Assembly: GCF_947855115.1 (NCBI RefSeq)
Contig: NZ_CANTZW010000003.1
Coordinates: 1-64,000, forward strand
Origin: an uncultured Parabacteroides sp.
GTDB taxonomy: Bacteria > Bacteroidota > Bacteroidia > Bacteroidales > Tannerellaceae
Length of the DNA stretch: 64,000 bases
Direction of reading: 5' to 3'
Shown here: positions 16,877 through 26,169 of the stretch, in pieces
Layout: each line of letters starts with the position of its first letter
Position numbering within the stretch: position 1 is the stretch's first letter
Program-made: the position numbers and the translations under genes
The notes under the pieces: generated by a model
The model's database searches: none
What the model saw: only the letters and a program-made list of their open reading frames with translations
What the model was told of the DNA's origin: nothing

Positions 16877-18076
16877 TTATTGGGTAATAATATCAACAAA
16901 ATTAGAGATCACATACTGTACGTCCTCATCCGTAAGACTGGTATGCAAAGGAAGAGTAATCTCATTATGGTATTGGTTGTAAGCATTCGGATAATCTACG
17001 ATATCAAAACCTAAATTTTTATAGGCTGTCATCATCGGTAAAGGTTTATAATGTACGTTACAAGCGATCCCACGTTCAGCCATCCGCTCTATCACCGCAT
17101 TTCGATATTCCACATCCTCACCAAGCAAACGTACAAGATACAAATGCCCACTCGAAGAATGGTCATTACCAAAATGATCCAAGACCTGCACATCGCCCCC
17201 CTTCAGTCCTTCATTATACTTCTCAATAATCTGACGACGACGATACAGCATTTCCGGATAACGCTTCAACTGCGCAAGACCAATACCCGCCATCACATCC
17301 GTCATATTACACTTATAATACGGAGCGACAATATCATACTCCCATGCCCCCAACCTCGTTTTAGCAAGTGCGTCCTTATTCTGCCCATGAAGGGAAAGCA
17401 ATTGAAACTGTTTATAAAGAGACTCGTTGTCAACCCCATCATGATTTCTCCAAGTCAACGCACCTCCCTCTGCTGTCGTAAGGTTTTTCACGGCATGGAA
17501 AGAAAACGAAGTAAAATCAGCGATCTCGCCACACATCTTTCCATGCCATTTGGCACCAAAAGCATGAGCGGCATCCGCAAGTACGATAACCCGACCGTAT
17601 GCCTTCTGGATATCGTTCGCTGGCGAAAACAAATGTTTCTTGCTCTCTACGACAGCGAATATCTTATTATAATCACAAACTACACCAGCAAGATCAACAG
17701 GCAGAACCACCTTTGTCTTCTCCGTAATCGCATCTGCCAACTTATCATAATCCATCTCAAACGAATTAGGAGCGGTATCTACCATGACAACCTTTGCCCC
17801 CACATGACAAGTTACACTTGCGGTAGCGGTATACGTATAAGCGGGAATAATCACCTCGTCTCCTGGTCCAACGCCCAAAACACGCAATATCAACTCCATA
17901 CAAGCCGTAGCCGAATTCAAACATACAGCTTGATCCGTCTGGCAACACATGGCAATTAATTTCTCAAATTCTTTTGTCTTAGGCCCCGTAGTGATCCAAC
18001 CGGAACGAAGAGCCTCAGCAACCTCATTGATCTCTGCCTCTGACATATCGGGAGGCGAAAAAGAAATCTTTTTCAT
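16877..18076 (-). CDS. DegT/DnrJ/EryC1/StrS aminotransferase
   Basis: 399 residues from the ATG at 18076 (MKKISFSPPDM); an in-frame ATG ten codons upstream is possible but is less family-like. The PLP fold type I enzyme carries GSGWITTGP-like N-terminal sequence, a LADAAHAFG segment and the internal aldimine lysine in SFHAVKNLTTAEGG. It would transaminate a 4-keto-sugar made by the CapD-like dehydratase in this locus, giving an amino sugar for the transferase gene that follows. An AT-rich 280-bp gap separates it from the epimerase gene upstream. Confidence 0.93.
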   Translation of the reverse strand: MKKISFSPPDMSEAEINEVAEALRSGWITTGPKTKEFEKLIAMCCQTDQAVCLNSATACMELILRVLGVGPGDEVIIPAYTYTATASVTCHVGAKVVMVDTAPNSFEMDYDKLADAITEKTKVVLPVDLAGVVCDYNKIFAVVESKKHLFSPANDIQKAYGRVIVLADAAHAFGAKWHGKMCGEIADFTSFSFHAVKNLTTAEGGALTWRNHDGVDNESLYKQFQLLSLHGQNKDALAKTRLGAWEYDIVAPYYKCNMTDVMAGIGLAQLKRYPEMLYRRRQIIEKYNEGLKGGDVQVLDHFGNDHSSSGHLYLVRLLGEDVEYRNAVIERMAERGIACNVHYKPLPMMTAYKNLGFDIVDYPNAYNQYHNEITLPLHTSLTDEDVQYVISNFVDIITQ

Positions 18077-18150
18077 AAAACAAACTATTAATAAGTACAA
18101 TCTCAATAAGATCTAACCAAGTAATAGATACCCATCAACTTTCACTGATA

Positions 18151-18300
18151 TTATTGATTTGTAAGTATCCTTGTACCATTAGGAGAATATATTGTAAGGT
18201 CTCTAATCGAAATTATGAATTTCTGTATCAATATACCTTTAAGCAAGCCTTTCGTTTGGTATTGAGAGTAGAATCTTCCTAAAGACTCCTCTACATCCAT
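18151..18300 (-). pseudogene. Small ORF or coding remnant in capsule locus
   Basis: A 49-codon frame from ATG 18300 to TAA 18151, itself the tail of a longer open frame beginning at the epimerase stop. It encodes a hydrophobic, basic C-terminus-like peptide (ESLGRFYSQYQTKGLLKG) with no family that I recognise. The length and AT-rich setting suggest the 3' end of a deleted capsule gene. Confidence 0.3.
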
Positions 18301-18354
18301 AAATATATCTTTTGTATGATTATTACCATATATTCGAATACAAAATCTATAAAA

Positions 18355-19422
18355 TCATAATGATCCTTTCATTACATTTATCATTCGATCATACATATCA
18401 CTTAAATTTCTTTTAGGGAACCAGCCTAAATTTCTTAATTTTTGAGTATCCAAGTCTAAATATAATGTATTTGCATATCCCAACCTAGATATATCTTGTT
18501 CTTCCACTACAACCTGAATACCATATTTCTCAGCAACAAGATATGCCATTTCATAAATAGAACAAAATGTATCTTCATTGGCCGCAGTATAAATTTGTCC
18601 GATTACACCTTTCAATAGAACTGTAAGAATTGCAGCCACAGCATCTGCTGTATATAAATAGTTTCTTTTCGTTTCTCCTTTAGTTTTCAATATAATATTT
18701 TCCCCAATAATAGCACTACGAGCAAATTCCGCAAAAACTCTTCTATCATTGAAACTGACACCCGGCCCAAAGGTCTGAGATAAACGAACTATTTTAGCAG
18801 GAACTCCGTATTCCATTGCATAAGAACAACATAAGTTCTCACAAAGTTGCTTACTTAATGGATAGCTATTCCTAATATTTGTCGAATCAAAAGATCCAGC
18901 ATCTTTCTCCGTCACTTTGTATCCTCTTTTAGGAGTACCAAAAACTTCCATTGTTGACAAATAAACAAAACCTTCTACCTTTTTTTCTTTTGCGAATTCT
19001 AAAAGATTACATGTACCTTCAAATGAAACCCTTATTACTTCAACCGGATTACTCACAAAGTATTGGCTAGATGTTGGATTGGCACCATGGATAATATAAT
19101 CAATTTTACTAGCATTAATTATTACATTTGTTATATCACCAAGTACAAATTCCAATTCATCATAAGACTTAATAAATGTCTCATATATTTCTTTTGCCTT
19201 ATTTTGATTTCTAATTAGTGCTATAACTCGTAATCTAAGATTCATCTTTCTACTCACATATAATAAAGTCTTGATTAAAGTTGAACCTATCAGCCCTGTA
19301 GCACCAGTGACAACAATTGTTTTTTCTTTTAGTTTTTTCCAATCTATATAATCAGCTAATAATATAGATTCCATATCATCTTCATATATCGACATACATT
19401 GTATACCTTCACAAATTTTCAT
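18355..19422 (-). CDS. NAD-dependent epimerase/dehydratase
   Basis: 355 residues of the extended short-chain dehydrogenase family. GATGLIGSTLIKTL near residue 40 is the Rossmann glycine motif. The catalytic YxxxK is SYPLSKQLC near residue 190, with STMEVFG as the Ser-containing strand. Family members modify nucleotide-linked sugars or polyols. It overlaps the cytidylyltransferase gene by 4 bp (ATGA), so the two proteins are probably made together, and a CDP-linked substrate is likely. A later start at MSIYEDD is possible. Confidence 0.88.
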   Translation of the reverse strand: MKICEGIQCMSIYEDDMESILLADYIDWKKLKEKTIVVTGATGLIGSTLIKTLLYVSRKMNLRLRVIALIRNQNKAKEIYETFIKSYDELEFVLGDITNVIINASKIDYIIHGANPTSSQYFVSNPVEVIRVSFEGTCNLLEFAKEKKVEGFVYLSTMEVFGTPKRGYKVTEKDAGSFDSTNIRNSYPLSKQLCENLCCSYAMEYGVPAKIVRLSQTFGPGVSFNDRRVFAEFARSAIIGENIILKTKGETKRNYLYTADAVAAILTVLLKGVIGQIYTAANEDTFCSIYEMAYLVAEKYGIQVVVEEQDISRLGYANTLYLDLDTQKLRNLGWFPKRNLSDMYDRMINVMKGSL

Positions 19423-20138
19423 ATACCCAATATTTGCAGATTTTCTCTTGCATCAATGATCGCTCTAAAAATATAAAAGTCTCCTGGTGTCGTAATTTTA
19501 ATATTCTCTGGCGTTCCCTCAACAGTATATAATTTATAACCATAATTTTGCATTAAACAAGCAGAATCTACAAATTCTTTGCCCCCATCAACTTGAGCTC
19601 TATAATGGGCATCCAAAATATCTTTTAAATAAAAACATTGCGGCGCCTTAGCCAATTGACATTGAGAACGATCTATAATCTGTCCTACTTTACCTTCTTC
19701 TCCTTTCAATGCTATAGTTTCTATAGCAGGAGAAACAGTTACAGCAGAACCATGTTTTCTTACACACTCTAAATCTTTTGTAATCGTTTCTTCATCAATA
19801 AGTGGCCTTACTCCATCATGAATCAAAACAATAGAATCTCCAGAAAACTGCTCAGCAGCCTTTCTCAATCCTTTATAAATAGATTGTTGCCCAGTATTAC
19901 CCCCAGGAATAATCGCACAAATTTTTGACAAATGATATTTTTCTGCCAAATCAAAACAGTAATCTAGCCAATCCTGAATACTAACTAAAATAATATGATC
20001 TATCTCATTATGTTGTTGAAATTGTTCCAATGTGTAAACTAAAATAGGTTTTCCATGTAATTCTAAAAATTGTTTTGGTCTTGTTTTCGTATTCATTCGT
20101 TGACCAGTACCACCTGCAAAAACAATAGCAATATTCAT
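19419..20138 (-). CDS. IspD/TarI-family cytidylyltransferase
   Basis: 239 residues with the IspD/TarI nucleotidyltransferase signature: FAGGTGQRMN at the N-terminus, RPKQFLELHGKPIL near residue 22, and HDGVRPLI near residue 108. These enzymes make CDP-methylerythritol or CDP-ribitol from CTP. Being inside a capsule locus between LicD and an epimerase argues for a CDP-polyol donor (TarI role) rather than isoprenoid synthesis. It starts 33 nt after licD. The exact polyol phosphate is not determined by sequence. Confidence 0.88.
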   Translation of the reverse strand: MNIAIVFAGGTGQRMNTKTRPKQFLELHGKPILVYTLEQFQQHNEIDHIILVSIQDWLDYCFDLAEKYHLSKICAIIPGGNTGQQSIYKGLRKAAEQFSGDSIVLIHDGVRPLIDEETITKDLECVRKHGSAVTVSPAIETIALKGEEGKVGQIIDRSQCQLAKAPQCFYLKDILDAHYRAQVDGGKEFVDSACLMQNYGYKLYTVEGTPENIKITTPGDFYIFRAIIDARENLQILGI

Positions 20139-20171
20139 TAAATCAATTTATTTTAACATTAAACATATTTA

Positions 20172-21032
20172 TCACTTATTACAATAATAAATCCCTTTAA
20201 ACTTTTTATATGACTCAGTCGTACTTAAATAAACAACTTCATGCTTCGCCACTCTATGTTCAATAGGAGGTAGCGTCATATAGTCTCCCCAAATTCTAGT
20301 CAAATAACGTTTATATCCCACCATTACAGGCAATTGATATCCCTCAAAATCTTTTCTTATCACATTTTCAAAATCTTTTTTTGGATGTCTCAATAACATT
20401 CCATGAATAGCACCTATTAATTCTGTAACCTCAACACAATCATTCCAAGAATATTTAGACATCTGTTTTTCCGCATGTTTCCACAATCTATAGCGTATAT
20501 TTTGAGATGGTACAATTTTATATATAACACTAGTAATTATCCTTATAATCCAACCCTTATTATTTGGTAATCGCTGAACATTAAATAAGCTAAACATAAA
20601 AGCATTGAATAATTGTCTTAGCCGTTTAATAAAAGATTTAGGACAACCATCAATGGGCATAATCTCTAAAGCTAAACCATGACAAATATCTTCTTGTACA
20701 CTATGCTTATTAATATAAGTTGTCCCTACATCCCGGATAGAAGCCCCTCCATCATGATAATTATGATCTTTATCAGTACGGCAATATACATATCGATTAG
20801 TATCCGAAAACTTATTCCAAATTTCTCCTAATTTTTCATAATCTTCACGTGGCATAAATAAATCAATATCATCATCCCAAGGTATAAATCCATGATGACG
20901 TTCTACACCTATAAGGCATCCACCACAAAGTGAATATCTTAAATGATGTTTTGTACAAAAATCATCGAAATACAAAAGAATATCTAACATTTTATTTTGC
21001 AATTCTTTAATATCAACTTTCTCCATTTCCAT
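20172..21032 (-). CDS. LicD-family phosphotransferase
   Basis: 286 residues. The LicD/fukutin nucleotidyltransferase-like core is clear: YSLCGGCLIG near residue 33 then HHGFIPWDDDIDLFMPREDYE near 50-68, which holds the catalytic DDDID metal-binding residues. The family transfers phosphocholine or polyol phosphate from a CDP donor to a glycan. With the cytidylyltransferase and epimerase directly downstream, this gene probably decorates the capsule with a phospho-substituent. Codon use is AT-rich like the rest of the middle of the locus. Confidence 0.9.
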   Translation of the reverse strand: MEMEKVDIKELQNKMLDILLYFDDFCTKHHLRYSLCGGCLIGVERHHGFIPWDDDIDLFMPREDYEKLGEIWNKFSDTNRYVYCRTDKDHNYHDGGASIRDVGTTYINKHSVQEDICHGLALEIMPIDGCPKSFIKRLRQLFNAFMFSLFNVQRLPNNKGWIIRIITSVIYKIVPSQNIRYRLWKHAEKQMSKYSWNDCVEVTELIGAIHGMLLRHPKKDFENVIRKDFEGYQLPVMVGYKRYLTRIWGDYMTLPPIEHRVAKHEVVYLSTTESYKKFKGIYYCNK

Positions 21033-21128
21033 ACTTCATTTTTTAGTAACAACTATATATAACTACCAGTCAACATCCCAAAGTCTATAATCATATGTCA
21101 CTAGATAAACCATACCTATACCTTTTCG

Positions 21129-21420
21129 TTATTGCCCCCTTATATACCTCTTTACGAACCTTCCTAGTGCCTCTCTGAACATGGGCTTAAAACCGAAATT
21201 CTCTCCTAAGACAATGGTATCCACATTAATTGTAGGGTTGTCAAACTTTACCTTTCCTTCAAACGTTCTACATAACTGTTCTCATCATACTAGCGTTCGT
21301 TTTCAAAAGCACTTTTAAATCATCCGAGAAAAGCTCTGCATTTGGTTTGAAACCTTGATTTACTACTTCAACTAATTATTATTAGCATGGAAAATACAAA
21401 CCTAATGGACGATGTATTTG
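21129..21420 (-). pseudogene. Decayed capsule-gene remnant
   Basis: The stretch 21033-21680 has no intact gene, but the reverse strand reads coherently in pieces. A C-terminal part ends at TAA 21129-21131 (INVDTIVLGENFGFKPM and GRFVKRYIRGQ). Upstream pieces in other frames (VEVVNQGFKPNAELFS; YDENSYVERLKER) are broken by stops and frameshifts. It looks like the 3' end of a former biosynthetic gene whose family I cannot name. A further fragment (KLGLILQAIPSLRAKLKK) lies near 21600-21670. The flanking genes are intact. Confidence 0.6.
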
Positions 21421-21680
21421 AATTGTATAGACTCCTACTCATCACCTATAAATAGTATTAAAATCATTTTTTTACGAGTATCCTTATACTGTTTTTTAAA
21501 GATGTTATAGGAACCTTGTTCTTAACACAGATACACAGGAGAGATTCTCCATGAGATAAGACTTTGATTTAGCTCTGAGAATAAGAAGCTTCTAGATCTT
21601 ACAACTTACATATTTTTTTAATTTTGCTCGCAACGAAGGTATAGCCTGTAATATAAGCCCTAATTTGAATACCCCAATTC

Positions 21681-22796
21681 CTAAAAATCAAATTCATCTA
21701 TAGCTTCTCTCAAAGCATTAATATACTTTTTACCCCATTTTAAATCTGGTTCAATATAATTTCCTTCTGCCCATTCATTCCAAGATTTAAGAAAAACGAC
21801 TTTATCTTCATCTGATTTATTTCTAATCCTATACAATATCATACTTACATGTTTTTTAAATAAAGAAGGTGTTGATTCCTTATAAATATAAGCGACTGGC
21901 CCTCGACGAGGAGAATTATCCCATGCAGGAATAATGTTAGGATATACTTTTTCAATCTCATAAGAAGAAGAATCTATCATATCAATAGCTTTATTATAGG
22001 AAACTACATTTAAGGAATATCCTAGCATAAGAGATATTAATTTGCGAAAATACATCCAATATAATTTTAACTTTCCATACTCAATCCTCCAAGGTGCATA
22101 TAATCTACACAATGATATAGCATCATATTTTTGAAATTCTTGTTTATTCAAATCTGTTATATCTTCTGAGTTTGCTATAAAATAGAAACCTGGCAACCCA
22201 TTATCTTTAGCAAGTATGTTCCAACGTTCTTTGAATGAATTAAAATCAGGAATGTCCATAGGAGAATAAATCAAAAACAACAATTTACCATGCAATTTAA
22301 AATATCTTTCATCTTTGAACGCTGGTAACATCGTATAAAAATGATTATCTATATCTTCCAGCCCTGGATATTCTTGTCTTATCAATTCTTTAGCCATAGC
22401 CATTTGTTTTTCACTATTCCATGACTTATTTATCCAAGAATGATTAGCCCAACCCAAACAAAAAGGAAAATCAGGTTTCCCCAATCTAATTACCTCTTTC
22501 AAAGGCTCTTCTAAAAGCTGTTTACCGTTACCGAACCAATAATGCCAATAACAAAAAGCAGACACTCCAGCTTCTCTTGCCAAAGCTGCTTGTTCTTCTC
22601 GAACTTGCGAAAGCCGTAAATCATAATAACCTAAATCTGCAGGGACATGAGGTTGATAATGACCCCAAAAATATTTTTTTGCTTTTCCTACACTTGTCCA
22701 CTCTGTGAACCCTTTTCCCCACCATTTATCATTCTCAGGTATCGGATGAAATTGAGGTAAATAAAATGCTATAACTTTCACTTTATCAGACATCAC
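21681..22796 (-). CDS. WbsX-like glycosyltransferase (GH99-related)
   Basis: 371 residues, the usual WbsX length. The N-terminus has AFYLPQFHPIPENDKWWGKG, with FTEWT next, the family's fingerprint, followed by YWHYWFGNGKQLLE and, at the C-terminus, WNEWAEGNYIEPD. The GH99-like TIM barrel acts in O-antigen and capsule loci of many bacteria. The name glycosyltransferase is conventional; its reaction is poorly established. It sits downstream of an acyltransferase gene. Confidence 0.9.
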   Translation of the reverse strand: MMSDKVKVIAFYLPQFHPIPENDKWWGKGFTEWTSVGKAKKYFWGHYQPHVPADLGYYDLRLSQVREEQAALAREAGVSAFCYWHYWFGNGKQLLEEPLKEVIRLGKPDFPFCLGWANHSWINKSWNSEKQMAMAKELIRQEYPGLEDIDNHFYTMLPAFKDERYFKLHGKLLFLIYSPMDIPDFNSFKERWNILAKDNGLPGFYFIANSEDITDLNKQEFQKYDAISLCRLYAPWRIEYGKLKLYWMYFRKLISLMLGYSLNVVSYNKAIDMIDSSSYEIEKVYPNIIPAWDNSPRRGPVAYIYKESTPSLFKKHVSMILYRIRNKSDEDKVVFLKSWNEWAEGNYIEPDLKWGKKYINALREAIDEFDF

Positions 22797-22949
22797 ACTC
22801 TTACAATTATATATTACTAATTATAAAAAAACACCATACATATTCTTATATGAATATATATTACAAACTTATTTCTAATAATACATCTATTTTTCAACCT
22901 AAAACATTCTTTATTATTTTACTAAATATTCAGATCTATTCTCTAATTT

Positions 22950-23660
22950 TCATTTCATATTTTTTAATATTTTTGCAGGTATTCCTCCAACTACACAATA
23001 AGGAGGTATATCTTTCGTCACCACCGAATTAGCTCCAACAATACAGCCTTTTCCTATATGTACTCCAGGAAGAATAGATACATTATCTCCTATCCATACA
23101 TTATCTTCAATCACGGTACATCCCTTACTAATCAGACATCTATCTCCAGGAGGAATACAACTAGCAATAGACTCACCATGCGCATTATCTGTGATCAAAA
23201 CATTACGTCCAGTAAGTACCCCATTTCCGATCACGACAGAATGAATAGCCGTAATTTTAGCGTTCATTCCAATATAGCAATTATCACCTATTATAATAGA
23301 AGGTTGAAAGAACTTCTGATTTCGATAAGAATCGTATGCTGTAAGTTCCATATTTCCCTCCAGTACAGTATTTTTACCAATAGATATATATTGAGGACCT
23401 TTTAAATAACAAAATCTGGAATTAATTAAGCTTCCTAAACCAAATGATTTAAAAAAACCTTTCATCATTCCTGTATAAAAACACCTCCAAAGAAATGAAA
23501 AGAGACGAAAAACAATGTCATACACACAAATATAAAAAACAAATTGACCAATACAAACAAACGACAAAAAAACTATCTTCTTAATATTTTTAATCATATT
23601 CATTTCCAACAATAAGTAATATTTAAACTTATAATATAACCATATTATTTTATCTATCAC
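22950..23660 (-). CDS. Left-handed beta-helix acyltransferase
   Basis: 236 residues. An N-terminal hydrophobic stretch (about 20-50) is followed by hexapeptide repeats giving the LbH prism: ISIGKNTVLEGN, IGDNCYIGMNAKI, IGNGVLTGRN, then DNVWIGDNVSILPGVHIGKG (about 195-215). A conserved His lies in ITAIHS. Family members acetylate sugars of the capsule repeat. It starts inside the last codons of the upstream GT4 gene (overlap of 11 nt), consistent with translational coupling. The specific acyl acceptor is unknown. Confidence 0.9.
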   Translation of the reverse strand: MIDKIIWLYYKFKYYLLLEMNMIKNIKKIVFLSFVCIGQFVFYICVYDIVFRLFSFLWRCFYTGMMKGFFKSFGLGSLINSRFCYLKGPQYISIGKNTVLEGNMELTAYDSYRNQKFFQPSIIIGDNCYIGMNAKITAIHSVVIGNGVLTGRNVLITDNAHGESIASCIPPGDRCLISKGCTVIEDNVWIGDNVSILPGVHIGKGCIVGANSVVTKDIPPYCVVGGIPAKILKNMK

Positions 23661-24792
23661 ACAAAATTTCCTTATAAAACAAAAGAATATTTTTCACATA
23701 TTCTTCTTCAGAATATAATTGTATAGCCTTTTTCTGAACGGATAAAGCAATCCTTTGATACTCGAATTTATCCAAAGATGCTACAACAAACATTTGCCTT
23801 AACAAATCGTCTGTAGTAAGAAAAGGGAAACCACCAACAGAATCCATAATTTCTTTCGTACCACCTGTATTACGACCAATAAGTAAACATCCTCGAAAGC
23901 AAGCCTCTGCGCTCATTCTTCCAAATCCTTCATTATAAGAAGCAACCACTAAAGCTGTCGCATTGTCCATCAAGGGCCTTACATCTTCAACATATCCACT
24001 AAACAGAACATTCTTCTCACACCCCAATTTCTTTGCTAAATCAACACACTGAGCGATATAAGATTCATTTCCAAAACCTGCTATGAGTAATTTGTAATCT
24101 ACATGTTTCCTTAAAAACAAAGCAAATGCCCGAATAATATCCAAATGTCCCTTTTCTGGACTAACCCTACTGGCACATAAAAAGTACTTTTCCTTCGGAT
24201 ATATAAAATTTGCTTCCGATGCTTTAAATACACCATTGTATATAGTTCTTGAATAGGGGAAGTCTAATAAACCAAAATGTGCCTTTATATCATTTGTAAT
24301 TGTTATCACATAAGATTTTCTCAACATTTGGCAATATGCAGAAAAACAAGGAAAAGCCTCCCAGTTAAAATCCTTATCTTGATACTCACGCAAATGCCAA
24401 ACATGAGGTATTTTTAATCTCTTCGCAACTTTCAATCCCTCATGAATAACTCCCGTATTAGTATGTATAATATCCGGATTTTCACACATAGCTATTTTCT
24501 CAATTTTTGAAATACTATATTTTTTTGCAATCAATAAAAATACGCATTTAAACAGATTTACAAACAAGCATTTCAATGTTCTAGCCTGCATATAAACTGA
24601 AGAATATATTGGAACAGAATATGTTTTTATCCCATATTTATTCACTATATCCAAGAAACATTTATCAACATTTCTATTAGGATACACTATAATTGGAACT
24701 ATATTATTATCAATTAGCCCATGCACCAACTTTAAACAAGAGATCGTAGCTCCTCCCATAATAGTACTATGTAAAATAAATAATAATTTCAT
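23650..24792 (-). CDS. Family 4 glycosyltransferase
   Basis: 380 residues with the GT-B fold of GT4: the N-terminal IMGGATISCLKLV loop for acceptor/donor contact, RVSPEKGHLDIIRAF near residue 210, and the EGFGRMSAEACFRG motif near residue 285 holding the two conserved Glu residues that bind the nucleotide sugar. It adds one sugar to the lipid-linked repeat unit at the cytoplasmic membrane. Sugar identity cannot be predicted. It follows wzy after a 107-bp AT-rich gap. Confidence 0.92.
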   Translation of the reverse strand: MKLLFILHSTIMGGATISCLKLVHGLIDNNIVPIIVYPNRNVDKCFLDIVNKYGIKTYSVPIYSSVYMQARTLKCLFVNLFKCVFLLIAKKYSISKIEKIAMCENPDIIHTNTGVIHEGLKVAKRLKIPHVWHLREYQDKDFNWEAFPCFSAYCQMLRKSYVITITNDIKAHFGLLDFPYSRTIYNGVFKASEANFIYPKEKYFLCASRVSPEKGHLDIIRAFALFLRKHVDYKLLIAGFGNESYIAQCVDLAKKLGCEKNVLFSGYVEDVRPLMDNATALVVASYNEGFGRMSAEACFRGCLLIGRNTGGTKEIMDSVGGFPFLTTDDLLRQMFVVASLDKFEYQRIALSVQKKAIQLYSEEEYVKNILLFYKEILCDR

Positions 24793-24899
24793 AACAACAA
24801 TATTAACTTAATAAAAGCACACTATAGAAATATATATAAACATTTTCATCAAATACTATATCAATCTAAACATAGGTCTTACACAAATAATAATCTTTA

Positions 24900-26165
24900 T
24901 CAATACCTATCAACACATACAAATCCTTTGTTTTTATACACACTTTCATCTAAAAAAATCGCAGCTCCTATAAACAAAAACAGTTCTACTTCCCAAAGCG
25001 CATAAGGACGCTGCCAAAAAGATATGATATAAAGCAAAAGTAATCCAAATAACAATTTCGATTTGTGATAATATGTATACACTGAAAAGAATAGCAGCAA
25101 AACAATGATACCGAATAGTCCATATTTAACAATAAAAACTTTATAAGAGGCATTTCCTCCTTGTCCTCGATTATCCCCCCAAGAACTTTGGCTAAATATC
25201 TTTGGTCCAACTCCCAACAAACAATCCCCTCCTTTATAAAACTGTTGTTCATAATAGGAATCAAATGAGGCACTCGTTCGATTATTACCCCTGAGCCCTT
25301 TATCCTCATTATAATCTAAACGTTCTACTATTAATCGAGAAAATATTGAATTTGGATCATAAATATAGTAAGAAACTCCGACAACAACTATTAATAATAA
25401 ATAGGCAAACGATAAAACAACACGTTTCAAAATTCTTTTGCTATTCATTATGTAGTATAATATAGCCCCAATAACCAACAATACATAAGCTGCTAATGAC
25501 AAAGACGCAAAAATGGACAAAAGTAAAACAAATACTCTTGGTTGTTTCAATCTATATCCATTTATATAAAGCAACAAAGCAGATATCATACCTAAATGTC
25601 CTGGTTCTAAAAATACAGACTGAAAACGTACTATAGTTCCAGGTTCATTTTCTATTAACAAGAAAGGATAACATTTAAAATCAGAATAATTTGTATTGCC
25701 ATCATATCTTATTGTTTCATAAGGAAGCTCTACACCTAACAAATATAAAATAAATGATATTAAAGAAATTCCTACTATTATCACAAAAATCCTTGTAAAA
25801 AGCAAAACCAACCGTTTCTTTTCCGTATCTTTCAACAAAAGTACAAAACAAACTAAAAATACATGTCGCAAAGCATACGAAAACAAACTTGTAATATTCT
25901 CTAAATGAAAGAGATCCAATACTGAATACATCACTAAACAGAAAAAACAGGAAACAAGATCAGACTTGCTTATCTTATGTGTAACAAATCTCATTCGGAT
26001 TGAAACAAAAATAGATATCGCCAGGTAAACCACATAAGTCTTACCCCAAAACACAAAAATATGCATGGAGTAAAACATGATGACACACAGAAGCACCAAG
26101 CTCATCTCTGACAATAATCTATTTATTCCCCCCTTTTTCTCCAAGCAAAAATCTACCGCTCCCAT
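24900..26165 (-). CDS. wzy: O-antigen/capsule polymerase (Wzy-type)
   Basis: 421 residues of a highly hydrophobic protein with about 10-12 predicted membrane helices and a larger periplasmic segment around residues 240-340 that includes many charged residues. Wzy proteins share little sequence; the call rests on hydrophobic profile, length, an LEPGHLGMISALL motif of the O-antigen ligase/polymerase superfamily, and position between wzx and the glycosyltransferases. It would polymerise repeat units on the periplasmic face. Confidence 0.8.
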   Translation of the reverse strand: MGAVDFCLEKKGGINRLLSEMSLVLLCVIMFYSMHIFVFWGKTYVVYLAISIFVSIRMRFVTHKISKSDLVSCFFCLVMYSVLDLFHLENITSLFSYALRHVFLVCFVLLLKDTEKKRLVLLFTRIFVIIVGISLISFILYLLGVELPYETIRYDGNTNYSDFKCYPFLLIENEPGTIVRFQSVFLEPGHLGMISALLLYINGYRLKQPRVFVLLLSIFASLSLAAYVLLVIGAILYYIMNSKRILKRVVLSFAYLLLIVVVGVSYYIYDPNSIFSRLIVERLDYNEDKGLRGNNRTSASFDSYYEQQFYKGGDCLLGVGPKIFSQSSWGDNRGQGGNASYKVFIVKYGLFGIIVLLLFFSVYTYYHKSKLLFGLLLLYIISFWQRPYALWEVELFLFIGAAIFLDESVYKNKGFVCVDRY

Positions 26166-26169
26166 TTTC

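Noticed and set aside
17051..17959. Long 302-codon open frame antisense to the DegT aminotransferase
   Set aside because: A shadow of the aminotransferase codon pattern; no family match, and it is rich in His, Ile and Thr as expected from the complement.
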